Below, piece after piece: positions 49,213-61,100 of a DNA stretch of 64,000 bases (its first letter is position 1; each line of letters starts with the position of its first letter). The notes beneath the pieces are model-generated. The model made no database searches and was not told the DNA's origin. It saw only the letters and a list, made by a program, of their open reading frames with translations. Source of the stretch: Trebouxia sp. TZW2008 (taxonomy: Eukaryota > Chlorophyta > Trebouxiophyceae > Trebouxiales > Trebouxiaceae); assembly GCA_002118135.1 (NCBI GenBank), contig BDIU01000292.1, forward strand, positions 18,196 through 82,195. Reading direction: 5' to 3'. The translations under genes and the position numbers were made by a program.

Positions 49213-50747
49213 ATGATGTCATTGACCCCGACCCTGACACGCCAATCACTCACATGCCGATCCCATCAGCCATGCCCTCAGCCTCGTTCCGCAGTCTCAC
49301 TCAGACCTGTACAGCGCTTAGCATCTGCGCCCGATAGACTGGCGTTGCGGCTGACGTCAAGCCGTCAACGCGCAAGGACTTCTAGACCCAGCCATGCGCC
49401 AATCATGGCAGCTCAGTCTGGGACAGTCAAAATCATGGTGCAAGGGCGTCAAGTCGAGCTTACTGACAGCATGAAGGCATATGCAGAAGAAAAGGTGTGG
49501 GTGCGACAGCAAGCTCATGTGCCATTGCCGTTGCTCAGGCAAGTCGCCTGGTCAAGCATTGCTACAGCTGATAAACTCTGCTCATCTGTAGGTTGGACGA
49601 GCTGTTTCCCACTTTGAGGGCGCCATCAAGCAAGTAGATGTGAGGCTGTCTGTTGGTGGCGGTGACGCTGGTCATGGCAAGAAAAGACAGCGAACAGAGC
49701 TCACAGTGTTTACCCTTAGAAATGGCATTGTCAGAGCAGAAGATGTTGAAGAAGACATGTAAGCCTCGTGATCACATGGCATGGATCAAAACACCGAATG
49801 ATCAGCTGTGTCATGCTGTGACACCCTTGCACCGGATCCTCTATTCCTGTGCGTGTTCCGCCAATACTTTCACACATGCATCAGAAGGCAGTGTAAGTTT
49901 TACAGCCATGTTGTCGCAGCAATCGGGATGCTTGCAGGTATGCAAGCATAGACCTAGTGTGTGATAGACTCCAAAGGAAACTCAGGAAGGTGAAGGGCAA
50001 AGCCATTGCCAAGGGCAAATGGCAAGGGCGAGGCGGCCCAAAGGGCAGTGTATCCATTGCAGACCCTGAGGTATACAGTGCTTCTTCTCATATTCACTGC
50101 CTTAGTCACCAAGAAAAATGTCGTCACATCAATTGTCCATGCTCGGAGGTACCACTACAGTCAGAACGCAGTGATTGGTTCCTGTTTGCATCGATCTTAC
50201 AGCAAAATGTCCAATATTGAGTGTCCTTGTGAGGCGATGTTACTGTACTGAGCTTGCATAAAGTCAAGACCAGCAATAGTACTGATGCATTGATATTGAT
50301 GAGTTGTATCATTGGGCTGCTACAATCTTCAATATAAGCTTTGTCTTGTTGGCAAAGTCCCAGCAGGCCTCTGGGCAAAATGCAGACAAGACCACCTAAC
50401 GTGCTGTGCGATTGCAGTCAACAACTGAGGAGTACGCAGATGACATTGATGAGGATCTTGCAACGCATGAGGAGATTGCAGATGCAGTGCAGAAGAAAAC
50501 ACCAGGCCAGGCAGCACAGCCTGAACCACAATCTCAGCACAGCACAGGCACTACGCAAGAAATCATGCGCACCAAGAACTTCTTTTTGAAACCAATGAGC
50601 GCAGAAGCAGCTGTTGAGCAATGCGACCAATTGGGGCATGATTTCTACATCTTTCGTGAGTCTTCCAGCGATCAGGTGCAGGTCGTGTACAAACGCCGCT
50701 CAGTTGGATATGGTGTGATTGTTCCGATCAATGATGAGGTGGATTAG
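49213..50747 (+). CDS. PSRP1: Plastid ribosome hibernation factor PSRP1 (long HPF)
   Basis: Chloroplast stromal protein that binds the decoding site of idle 70S ribosomes and promotes dimerisation or dormancy; also called ribosome-binding factor or pY. Four exons: 49213-49494, 49592-49758, 49938-50070 and 50418-50747, giving 303 residues, like spinach PSRP1. The N-terminal ~65 residues are Ser/Arg/Pro-rich with few acids, a typical transit peptide. The HPF domain follows: SGTVKIMVQGRQVELTDSMK, VGRAVSHFEGAIKQVDVRL, YASIDLVCDRLQRKLRKVKG. After an acidic/Gln linker comes the C-terminal long-HPF domain (EIMRTKNFFLKPMSAEAA, LGHDFYIFRE, VVYKRRSVGYGVIVP). The second ATG at 49216 is an equally good start. 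It faces away from the CDPK. Confidence 0.93.
50095..50215 (+). repeat. Dispersed repeat family B, copy 3 (PSRP1 intron 3)
   Basis: Plus strand carries GTCACCAAGAAAAATGTCGT, then GGAGGTACCACTACAGTCAG and a GTTTGCATCGATCTTAC block, in the same order as 14515-14680 on the minus strand. Confidence 0.62.
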
Positions 50748-51738
50748 ACCAAAGCAGAGGTATAGACCTAGCAGTTGTCAGGACTGCTTCAATGTTTTTG
50801 CCCTTTCCTTTTGTGGTATGCAGAGTACACATGCCATATATCCTATATCCACAATTTTGGGCAGACCATTGTACACATATGTACACAAGCCTATAATGAC
50901 AAGACAAGACACGTCATGACCTACAGCCAAATTGCGTGAGGGTCAGTACAGGAGTTTGAAGCAAGTCAGTCATAATCCTTATTGAGGACGGCCTTCTTTT
51001 TGAGGTAGCTCTATAGAGTAAGTCAAAAGCTTTGCAAGGGCACAACTTGAGGCAACGACATGAGGCTGAGTCAAGCTGAAGATCATCTGTGACATGTTGC
51101 CTGTTTCAAGGCAGGCAGTATAGTTCAACGATTGAGCTTTATTGATGGCGTACATTGCTTACATTGCACAAATTCCCAGACCGACAGGCCTGGAGGGAGG
51201 GCATCGGTTAGCTCAAGCACACGCAAAGGAAGATGCTTCGTTACAATTCATCAATGCATCAGGCTGATTCCGTGTGCTGCCCGTGAGACACAACACTGAT
51301 GCCTTCTGAAACACTGCTGAGACAGACTTGCACCACAAAAGCTGATCATTCTCAGGCTCTCGCTGCAACCAGCCACAAGGTGTACATTGTGTCACACTGT
51401 GCACTGCACAGTGTGCAGCCCAAACTGTGTCAGCAGTAGGACAGCACTAGTTACAGAGTCTGAACGTCCTTGTACATCCTAGATAGCCCACATGCACAGC
51501 TCCACTCACCAAGGATTTCTGTTTCAGCAGAACTTGCAGGGGGGAAAAATTCCACACTGTCTGGCATGGTCAAGAGGCCTCAAATTGACCGTGGAATCCC
51601 TTCTCTTTCAGCAGAACTTGCGAAGCTGCAGAGCATGTTGTAGTCATTATGTGTCAAAACCTCGATTGCTCAGTGCCGCATCAGCCAAAGCAGCTGTGGT
51701 GGTTGCTGTCCTGACACAAAAGGCTGATAGGTTCCTTC
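50748..51738. other. Convergent intergenic region, PSRP1 / EMC5
   Basis: 3' UTRs of both genes. A short duplicated segment (GCAGAACTTGC) at 51520-51540 and 51605-51625 is the only structure noted. No exon was recognised. Confidence 0.6.
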
Positions 51739-52565
51739 TCATTTGAAAGGTGGCGAAGCTAGTGGCATTATTTGTCCCCTATGGTTCAATGACATAAAGT
51801 CTAGCCTCAAGGTATCAGCATCTAGGCCCCTGCAGATAAAACAACACCATTTGAGCCGACCTGAGCTCAGCGTATTGGGTGGTCACACATTGAGCAAATC
51901 TGTGTCTCATGAGCAGTACCTCTGAAACTTGAGAGCGCTGACTGGTTTGAAATCGCCAGATATCCGCAAGCTACCTGCAAGCACAAGTTTAAGATCAGGA
52001 TTAGCTGATGAATGATCACTGCCGTGGTTCATGATGCATTTTTGGGGTTGCAGAGACAGCATCAGTCTGCTGCTGACATGCAGGTGACTCTCATGAGCGA
52101 CGTGACTTTGCATCCTAGCATTGCGGTGAATGCATAGGACACAACACTCACCCAACATGTCATAAATCATGCATTCAGTGTTTTGCTGAGGCAACATTAG
52201 TTTGCTGATGAGATGTACTACATGAAAAGCAATATGACTTTATGGACTATTGTTCTGGCGTATGCACATGACAAAGCACTCACCCCATATGCACACTACT
52301 GAAGCCAACAAGACTTCAGCTTGAACCAGAAGTGGCACTGTGTCAAACTCCTGCTGTGTGAGCTTAAGCATGTCTCTGTCTGCAGTCAAGCACACATCTG
52401 GTCAATTCAAAAGTGGTGAGCAACAGTGCTGGATGACAAGGCCGCCCTTGGACTTGCACTTTGAAGGGATGCAAAGGCAGGCTTACATCTCAAGGTGCTG
52501 TAAGCTGCATAGATGAAAAGGCTCAGCCCCAGGAACACCAACGCTGCTCCCGCAGACAAGGCCAT
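51739..52565 (-). CDS. EMC5: ER membrane protein complex subunit 5 (EMC5/MMGT1)
   Basis: Small two-helix subunit of the ER membrane complex, which inserts tail-anchored and multi-pass membrane proteins. Four exons: 52487-52565, 52284-52379, 51920-51974 and 51739-51829, giving 106 residues (Arabidopsis about 104) with matching phases. The first helix is ALVFLGLSLFIYAAYSTL. The family segment YRDMLKLTQQEFDTVP follows. The second helix is AEVLLASVVCIWG, then GDFKPVSALKF, and the conserved NHRG motif occurs in DFMSLNHRGQIMP near the C-terminus. The exons are too short to stand out as open frames; the chain was recognised from the pattern AAYST...NHRG. It is divergent from MTR3, with 502 bp between starts. 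Confidence 0.9.
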
Positions 52566-53067
52566 CAAAGCTCAATGGAAAAAGTTGGAATTTGGAAAGG
52601 CGTGGCAGGTAGCTCAGCGCTCGTTACGTAGACTGTCAAGATGGGGCATGCGTAAGCAATCCCGACAGTCTGGCGCAGATCGACTTGATTCAAGGCCGCT
52701 TGGGCAACAGCTCTGACTTGTCCCAACAAACAAACAGCCAGTGAATCTGCCTACTATCTTATTTGGTCTTCAAACTGTTTCCGTGCCTGTCTCAGGACTC
52801 CTCTGCTCCAGGGTCTTGCAGTTAGACCACAGCAGGTTTTCTCCGCAATGCGGTCAACTCGCTCCTTGTCACCCAACTTGTCTCCTACAAAGCTTTGCTT
52901 GCATCTGCGCGCTTGTAGAGCAGGCATAGCCCCAAGCTGGTTTTGCTTTTGAGCGCGGCCGCCAGCCACTCTGGTACAAGTTGCAGATCAGTGTTGGCAA
53001 CGCCCTTAGTAGCGCAGGGTTCAGCTTCTTGAGCCTAATTTGCGCCAGGCTCTTGCTGAAGCATCCC
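52566..53067. promoter_or_regulatory. Bidirectional promoter region, EMC5 / MTR3
   Basis: 502 bp between outward-facing start codons. No exon was recognised, so it presumably holds both promoters and 5' UTRs. Confidence 0.4.
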
Positions 53068-54914
53068 ATGCCACACGGCTCGCTGACTGCCAATTCAGTG
53101 CCCTTTTTCGCTCAGAAGCAGCCCCAGCAAGTCCTCGAGGCTGGATCTCGCATTGATGGCAGAGGATTTGAAGAGTTTCGAGCAGTATGTGAGTCTTTGC
53201 AAAGCTTGCTTTCAAGCTCACATGCAATATTGAAGCCTGAGTCCCCTTTTGCAGTTCTCAACACAGGTGCTATCAGCCAGGCAGCAGGGTCTGCATATGC
53301 AGAATTCAACAATACCAAAGTCATGGCAGCAGTGTAAGCCATGTAATTCCACAGTCATATCGACACTGAATTCTCCAAAAGAGCAACAATATCCTAAGTA
53401 GGGTATGTGTCGTGCAGGTATGGACCCCGCCCAAGTGACCGCAAATCTAGCTTCAGTGAGCAAGGCAGAGTGCAATGCGATGTCAAGCTAGCTACCTTTG
53501 CAGCAAGACAGCGTGGTAAAAGCTTTGCTCAGGTAAGCAACAAGAGCTTCACAGCTGTGTCTGTTGTTTTCTAGTGCAAATCATGAGCTATCTTTGCACT
53601 CAAACAGTTGCTTTCTTTGACCACCTGCAGAGCTCTGATGAACAAGAAATGTCAACACTGCTGCAAGCAGCACTACAAGCAGCTGTGCAGCGGCAGACCT
53701 TCCCAAAAGCTAATCTGGATGTGTACTGCCTCATCTTAGAGTCTGGCGGTTCTGATGCTGCCGTTGCTATAACAGCAGCTTCCTTGGCAATAGCAGATGC
53801 AGGCATAGACATGTATGACCTGGTCTCAGCTTGCAGTGTGGTACGCAATCGCTTTGTTTTGCACATAACCTGATGTCACCTGTCCCTTAATCAAGGACAG
53901 CAAACACAATTGCTGTGAGCTTGATGCAAAAACTGTTGTGAGCGTTTCTGGGGTGTGTTTATTGTAAATTTTCACAGCTGCTATGTGTCTGTGAGCATTA
54001 CAAGACATTTGTATCAAGAGCTGCTTTGCCGTGTTTGGGCTATACTGACTGTTTCAACCAAATGTCCGGATCAAGAAGTCATGCAGCAGACATGCAATTG
54101 CGTACAGTAAGAGCTTCTCAGCATCATCATCATTGCTCCCGTGCTTGCTAATGAAAATTCACAATCCTGCTAGATGCGTACAGAAGCTGCAAGATGCCTC
54201 CAGCATGGTTCTGCTGAATCACCTTTTGCCCTTCCAAAAACGTAAGTCATGCTTCAAGTGCAGAGCAGGGTAGCGGGGCAGCTGCTTCTGGATCCCACCA
54301 GTGATGAAAGCTATCATGAAGATGGCGCAGTGCTTATGGCTATGATGACAAACTCAAACCTGGTAAGTTACTGCTTAGCTGCAGCAAATAGCAGCATGGA
54401 CAGTGCACATGAGTGTTGTCTTTGTGTGTGCATGTCATGCCCATTGGTCAGCAATATCCTGTTCTGAATAAAGAGACTCAAGCAAATGCAGTTCTGTGGC
54501 CGTGTGAGACTTTTTTGTGTCTCAGCATCCTGTTCTTGAAGCTGCTTGCAAGGGTGCATGTACACAGCGTCTGCATGCATGGTTCACTGTGACAGTAGCT
54601 GCTGCGCATAATGCACCTTACAAAACCACGTACGTGCTGCATGAGCCATGCAGCATCATGAACCTCACGTCTCAATAGTAGCTGCTGTGCGCTTTGTGCA
54701 TATTTGTGTATCCTTGGGCGTTTCTGCTGCAAGGATTGTGTAGTCCTGTCCACGTGATTATTTTCATGTTGTGTAGGTGACACAGCTAGTGATGACTGGT
54801 GAGTGGAGCAGCACTGCGTACAAAGAGGCATTGGAGCTGTGCATGGGCGGCTGTGCACAGATTGACAGCGTTGCCAGACAAGCCCTCCAGCAAGCAGCTC
54901 TTGGATCATCATGA
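53068..54914 (+). CDS. MTR3: Exosome core subunit MTR3 (RNase PH-like)
   Basis: RNase PH-fold subunit of the nine-subunit ring of the RNA exosome (3'-5' RNA decay and rRNA processing). Six exons: 53068-53188, 53255-53333, 53418-53532, 53631-53840, 54264-54362 and 54777-54914, giving 253 residues (Arabidopsis MTR3 about 256) with matching phases. Landmarks: RIDGRGFEEFRAV, NTGAISQAAGSAYAEFNNTK, GPRPSDRK, QGRVQCDVKLATFA, RQTFPKANLDVYCLILESGG, SLAIADAGIDMYDLVSACSV, VTQLVMTGEWSSTAYKEALE. The overall match to plant MTR3 exceeds that to RRP41 or RRP46. The upstream ATG at 52981 is in frame but adds an atypical hydrophobic leader, so 53068 is preferred. It is divergent from EMC5. Confidence 0.92.
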
Positions 54915-54979
54915 CAAGCCATTAGCAGCCACCCAGAACAGCCTGTTTCTCAAAACATCTGATGAAAACCAAAGTTGCT

Positions 54980-55530
54980 GTGCATAGGCTGACAGCGTTG
55001 CCAGACAAGCCCTCCAGCAAGCAGCTCTGGGATTGTCATGACAAAAGAGTTGTTGTTGTGCACAGATCGACAGTGTTGCCAGACAAGAGCTTCAGCAGAC
55101 AGCTAGCTGCCTTCCAGATGTTCATAGTAGACATACCTTCCAGCAGACAGCTAACTGCCTTCCAGATTTTCATAAGAGAGAAGATGGTGGCTGTGCACAG
55201 ATTGACAGTTTTGTCAGACAGGCCCTTCAGCACGCAGGTCTTGGATCATCAAAAACATTGTTTGTCAATCAGCTGGGGCATCATGTCTCTGGTGAAATCA
55301 TACGGTGAACGAGTGTGGTTGTGATGCATGGATTGCTCGCGGCCAGCAGGCAGCTCTTGGATGATCATGAGGAAGAGAGGAATGGCCGTCCAAACAGACA
55401 ATGTTGCCAGACAAGCTCTCTTGCAGGCAGCTGCCTGACAATCATTGTAGATGAGGTTGATGGCTGTGCACGAATTGACAGTGTTGCCAGACATGCCTTC
55501 CAGCAAGTAGCTTTTAGGGTTGTCACAGCT
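54980..55530 (+). repeat. Tandem copies of the MTR3 C-terminus in the 3' UTR
   Basis: At least five decayed copies of the AQIDSVARQALQQAALGSS segment follow the stop at 54912-54914, near 54982-55040, 55062-55105, 55194-55250, 55395-55440 and 55468-55515, plus a short fragment near 55113-55155. Unit spacing varies from about 70 to 200 bp. Confidence 0.88.
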
Positions 55531-56384
55531 AACACAGCCAGATGTTAATCAGCAGCCAACAGGGATAGCAGTCCCTTGTCAGAGCATTGATGTCACTGCA
55601 AGCATTGACAACCACACGTTCAAGTCATCAGGCAGCCCAGCACAAGACTGTTGATAAGTGCAGCAAATATTGAGCCTGCCTAAGTTGTCATCCGTTGACA
55701 TTGCAAACAGTCCAAAGAACTGCCCTCAACCATGTCTTGCTGGAAAATACGACACTGTGTGATGCATCGCAGCTTTGTAACTACCGCTTTGCACGGCTGT
55801 CCACAGCTGCCAAACCCTGTGGGCGTTTGGGCTGCGGTATGATTACAGAAAACACTGCACACTGCACGGTCAGCACTGAACAGCGTGTACAGTTGTTTGG
55901 TGCTGCAGTACGGCAGGACTTCCAAACAGGCAGAAGCAGACGGACAGCACAAGGATGCAACACAGTCGCTGACATGTCTACAATGGTATGGAAAATTGCA
56001 GGAAAACATGGGTGTTGCTGCATGAGCACTAAATATCTGGCACCTACACGTTGAGCAACAAAGCATTAACACCTCTACAAGCACGCATCGGCAGCAAAAG
56101 AACACCTGCCAGCAACACAAAGGCATTGAGATGCTTCCAAAGACAACAGAGACTAGGGGACGGCAACACTGCCTGTGCAAAATCATTTTGGAATTGTATA
56201 TATGAAATTGTGAACCGCAAGTTGATTTGCCATTGTGCTTCTTCCTAATCGTAGAGGCTCCCCTTACGATACCTAGCAGCGCGGACTTTTCTTCTTTTGT
56301 CTGGGCGCTTGCCAGAAAGGTCATGTGCAGATAAGATCAGCAGTAATGAAATTGCTGCTGTTCTGCTTACCCCAGCTGCAGCGT
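55531..56384. other. Convergent intergenic region, MTR3 / unknown gene
   Basis: 3' flanks. The minus strand has a 214-codon open frame (55680-56324) rich in Cys with no family resemblance, and a basic segment ending GKRPDKRRKVRAARYRKGS near 56250-56320 in another frame. Neither could be tied to splice sites. Confidence 0.5.
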
Positions 56385-57305
56385 TCACTCTTCGCTTGAT
56401 AGTTCCTGCAAGCAGTTCATGGTGTAGTGCAGGCGATATTGTTGTGCATCACCTCATGTGTCAAAGCAGCTGTAGTCTTTAAAAGCGTATGCTGTATGCT
56501 CAGGCTTCAAGAATGGTCATTCCTCAACAAGCTTGCACAAACACAGTGAAGAGCACCGGAGCTTGTCTCTTGTCTGTCTTGTATCCCTGGATGAGATTGT
56601 GACGGACACACAAGCAGTCATGCCATACCATTTCTGGCTCGTCATTCATGTCATCATCATCCCATATTGTCGTGGGGTTTGCAGCCGCCATCTGCAGCAC
56701 AATTCTGGCATATAAGCTGCTGACATACTTGCACAATGGACTTGACTGAGCTTGAGTTTGCATCAATGCAACATGTCTCGCCTGCCAAGACTGTGCTAGT
56801 AGCCGCTTGAGAGCAGAGTCCTGCTGTTTTTGTGTCAAGCCAGGCGTCTTTTTGCGCAATGCTGAAAGTGTGTCTACAGATTTTGACCTAGCCTTTATGG
56901 TCTGCAGCAAAGCGCACATTTTGAATGCAGACTCAGCTCAAATGCATTTGCAAACGATGACCCAATCCACCGCACCAGCCATGGCGTGATCCACTCTCGC
57001 GCGGATCGCTGTCTTCGTATCAGGTCTTGCTCGTAGTCTGACAGGTTGTGGTTTTCCTGTTCTGCTTCTGTTGATTGTTGAACTGACCGGTCATGTTGGT
57101 ACTGCAAGCCTTTCTGCGCCTCATCGGATGAGAGCTGACGATTGATGTCGCGTGATTGTGGAGCAGCTTGTGAGGCTGCGCTAGTATGTCGCGTGAGCGG
57201 TCTGTGACAGTGCCGCAAGCATGTCAGCGGCCTGGACGCTGACACGGCTCGAGAAGCAAGGCAAGAGTCGCTTGCTCCGGTTACATTTGGTATTGATACA
57301 AACAT
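56385..57305 (-). CDS. Unrecognised protein, probable organelle targeting peptide
   Basis: Model of four exons: 56976-57305, 56729-56901, 56629-56704 and 56385-56405, giving 199 residues with consistent phases. I do not recognise the family. The first ~60 residues are rich in Ser/Arg/Ala with no acids until about residue 13, and look like a plastid or mitochondrial presequence. Then follow a charged segment (LSDYEQDLIRRQRSAREWI), a basic helix-rich region (LSALRKKTPGLTQKQQDSAL, KRLLAQSWQARH) and an acidic tail (IWDDDDMNDEPEMELSSEE). Splice sites are ordinary GT-AG; the exon 1 donor GTGCGG and the short last exon are the least certain. It is divergent from the UGT gene. Confidence 0.6.
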
Positions 57306-58155
57306 AGTTGCGCGTAATGAATTGACGAAAGCACTCACAGATGCGCATTTACAGCAGAGGTTTTGACCAGATCAATTGTGAGCTCCGAAGCCAGGCATGA
57401 TTAGCTCAAACAATCATGGCATTATCATGAAGGTGCGAGGACAGCCTGTCGCCCGGTGAAATCACAAAACAGAATCAACTGGTCAAGAAGCCATCTCGGT
57501 TGATTGTTCAGACGTACAAATGCAAAGCTGCTGCTGCAGCAAAATTGTTGCGGCTGCAGCTCAATCTGCAAACGTGCACGTTGTTGTCTAGTTGGTGAAT
57601 TCAGTTTGCAACCAAGTGGCCCTCTGCACATTGTCGGTGACGGCAGAAAATCTTTCAAATTTGCTCAAACCGAAGCTTTTAAGGATTGCATATCGGACAG
57701 AAGAGTTGCTAAATGCCACAAAAACAAGCTTTTGCGGAGTACCCATTGCAGTTGCCAGCAAAGGACGCACAAGATGCCTTCTCTGCACAGTGTCGCTCTG
57801 CTGCTGCGTTTCATAAGAAGGCTCCTTACAGAAGCTGGACTTTGCAATCTCTGCGGGCGTTTTCGCATCTTACCAAATGTACAGACATGATGTAATAAGG
57901 GCTTCCCACGTGGACTTTGCTCTCGATCATGTGACAACCATGTGGGACCACGTGTGTGCTTCAGCCTGATTGCAGCCGGGTTCTCCGATAACGCTGCAAG
58001 CATCGCGACTCGCATGCAACTCGCCGACCTTCAAATTGCCATTCTGCATCTGAGAGGCAGCGCAGGCAGCGCTCAACGCCGTCAAGCGCTCACATGTCCT
58101 GACGCTTGAGAAAAATCAAAACTCGCTTTCGCTGGCACATTTGCCGCAAAGAAGG
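57306..58155. other. Divergent intergenic region, unknown gene / UGT
   Basis: 850 bp. Overlapping open frames on both strands at 57420-57900 show no coherent product or splice sites. No gene called. Confidence 0.5.
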
Positions 58156-61100
58156 ATGCCCGAGACAGCGAGCCCGCTGCCGACGCGGTTCTCAATTCTA
58201 GGCTTTGCCACTGTCGGGTTGTGCTCGCATCAGATGCTGCTCATCAAGATCGGGCGCGAACTGATTACAAGTTCAGCCTATTGCTCAGCGCACGTGACAC
58301 GATCAGCCACACGGCCCTCGAAAACGCCGAGGACATACACCTGCTGACATTCGAAGGCCATCCGGATAGCGGGACGCACAATTGGGCTTCCCGGATGCCC
58401 CAGACACCTGCCGAGACAACTAGCATGCAAGATCTAGACCTTGCAGGCCTGCAAAGGGGACAACGCTGCGCTAGCGAGGGCAGTGATCTCGTAGTGCCAC
58501 CTCGCCACTCAATCAATAGCGCGTCTGATGCTTGCTTGCTGGTCAGTGAAGATTGGGTCAGAGCCTGGTGTTTGCTGCTGTAGACTGCAAATTTCCTGTA
58601 CGAGACCGCGAAAAAAGATGCCTGCTACCTTTAGGCAGACAAATCAGCCCTTGAGGACCTTCAGCAAGTAGGTTTGCCCTATATGAAGCTACTTTCCATG
58701 ATGAGCGTGTGTGCTCTGTGCGCCATTGCACCTGCATGTTGTGTCAGCATGCAATGATTGTCAGTGATACGCAAGTAGTGGTTTTTGATTCGACAAAAAC
58801 CTGACATATTCATCTGTGGACTGCCTCTCTGACGCTAGAGATTCAGCATGAGCGTGGCTGCAATGTCATGAACAATACAATGCAATCCAATGTCACGATC
58901 AGTGACAGCAGTTGTGCCGAAGCTGCCAGACAATGGCTTGCTGTCCTACATGCCAGACAACATTGGACCCATATATACCTCTGCCTTGTGTCATTTCCTG
59001 TGTTGCGTGCAGATTTTGATCTGCTGCTGAGAGACACTATGAGCTGGCCAACATCTCTGCTAGGAGAAATTTTGAACATCCCAAGTGTTGAAGCTCTGCC
59101 AATACCATTGGTAGCTCCTATATTTGAGCGGTCACAAGCCCTTCCCAATCCAGTGGCCTACATTCCGCAATTCCTCACAGGCTACACAACCAATATGGTA
59201 CACATTGATCACGCATGCATTGTGTACGTCCACTGGTGCGTACACAGTATACGATGCCAAAGTACCAAGAGCCTTTCATACATGTACAGCCAAACAGCTG
59301 TACTTACTACAGAGATATCAAAGCATAAACAACAAACTTTCACAATGCATGCACATGCACCATTGCGCCTCTACATGTCTTGATCTGTCACGTTACTGTA
59401 CGTCATTTAAATCATCTCCGCGGTTGGCAGCATTGCATCAACATGACTCAAATGCAAACAAAGTTTCTTCTATGGCGCAATTGCAATTGAAGTGCTTTTG
59501 CTTGCAGAAACTCCTGCAAGGGGCTTTCACCCGTTTCATTATACTTGTGCCTGAATGCATTGTAGAGCCAATGCTCATCCCACATCAATGATATCATACG
59601 AAGGTCGTTGAGTAGAAGTAGAAATGTTTAGTTGCGTGCTCCAGGTTCAAGCTGAAATGCCTATGTCACTTGCAGAGCTTCTGGCAAAGGGCGTCCAACC
59701 TCTTCCTGGCATTTGTGCCTGGACGCATTGTGGCGCAAATGCTCATCTTACATATGCTGGAGGTAATGGAGAAGAACGCTTCATTGCATGATCAAAGATC
59801 ACCTTGAATTGCCTGTCTTGCTTGCAGAACTTCTGGCAAAGGGCATTTAATCTCTTCATGGTACCTGTGCCTGGACGCATCATGAAGCCAACGCTCATCT
59901 TGCATCAGCTGGAAGTCATTGAGAACTGTTCCATTGCATGCTTCAAGCTGAAGTTGAAGTGCCTACTTTGCTTGCAGAACCTCTAGCAAAGGGCGTTCAA
60001 CCTCTTTATGGCACTTGTGCCTGGGTGCATTGTGGTGCAAATGCCCATCTCGCATCAGCTGGAGTTCATGAAGGAGACAGGATTCAAGCTGAAAAGCGTG
60101 GAGCGTGGCCATTCTCTGGCTGCAGCAACCATTGCAAACATAGACTGGGCGCTGGAGTATCCACAACCCATTCCACCAAGGCTGCATGTAAGCTGTGCAA
60201 AGCTGGTAAAACGCAGTGAACACTAGCAAGAAACAGTTTCTTGATGGCTTCTGCAACACGCAATAAGGCTTGCAGCAGGGGCATTCTCTGGCTGCAGCCG
60301 TCATTGCCAATACAGACTGGGCTCTTGAGTATCCGCAACCTATCCCGCCAAGGGTGCGTGTAAGCTATGCAATAGCAAATCACCAACTCCAAAACACATG
60401 CTGGTGTTTAAACTGCCAGAGTGGATGAAAACAGGTAACACCTGAAATCGTAAGCTGTGCAATGCTTCTGCTTGGCTTGTTGCTTCTAATTCTCCACTTT
60501 CACTCTTGAAATGCAAAGCTGTGCAACAGCAGCCACTGCCAAGGAAGATGATATTCTGGCTCGTAACGGTTTGTTGATGTGCCTGATGACATCGGCTGCG
60601 GTGGACCCTACCCTAGCAGAGCTTGCAGAGCCTCCTGCACACCCTCTTTATGTACAGGGATGCATTCAACATTGCTGAAATCACCGGCTCTAGACCTCAT
60701 TGCTTACTGACATCGTTGTTTGCCTGGATATCCCCAGATGACAAGCAGCTGTGCAATTTGCTGAAAACTCTTGCAACTTCTGCACTGGCCCATGCTTGAT
60801 TTCACAATCAAAGTCAGCGTGCAGCTACCACTTGTAGCGCCACTTTTAGTGTGTGATGTTCCAGATGGTGGGACCTATCCTAGTGGAGGATGCAAAGCCG
60901 CTTCCACAAGACCTGCAGCACTTTCTGGACCAGGGATTGTCACATGGGCGCCATGCTGTGTACGTCTCTCTGGGGACATTAGCCAGGCCAAGTGCAGAAA
61001 CCCTGCGGTGCATGGCGGCTGCCCTAAATCGCTTGCCCAACCCTGTCCTGTGGAAACTAGACCCTCTGGAGCTTCCAGGTAGGTGCAACTTGGGCTCTAG

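Noticed and set aside
49212..49214. Minus-strand start codon overlapping the PSRP1 start (MTRVYVKHNPLLRQ...)
   Set aside because: It arises from the palindrome TCATGA around the PSRP1 ATG; a head-to-head gene starting there would leave no 5' UTR, and no downstream exon joined in phase.
52513..52716. Plus-strand frame as a first exon of MTR3
   Set aside because: It overlaps EMC5 exon 1 on the other strand, no donor joins it in phase, and MTR3 has a family-like N-terminus from 53068.
55680..56324. 214-codon minus-strand open frame
   Set aside because: Cys-rich low-similarity translation without splice sites or homologues; probably chance openness in a UTR/intergenic stretch.
58868..59012. In-frame extension upstream of UGT exon 2
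   Set aside because: Open by chance; sequence before FDLLLRD is unlike the family and a good TGCAG acceptor sits at 59012.
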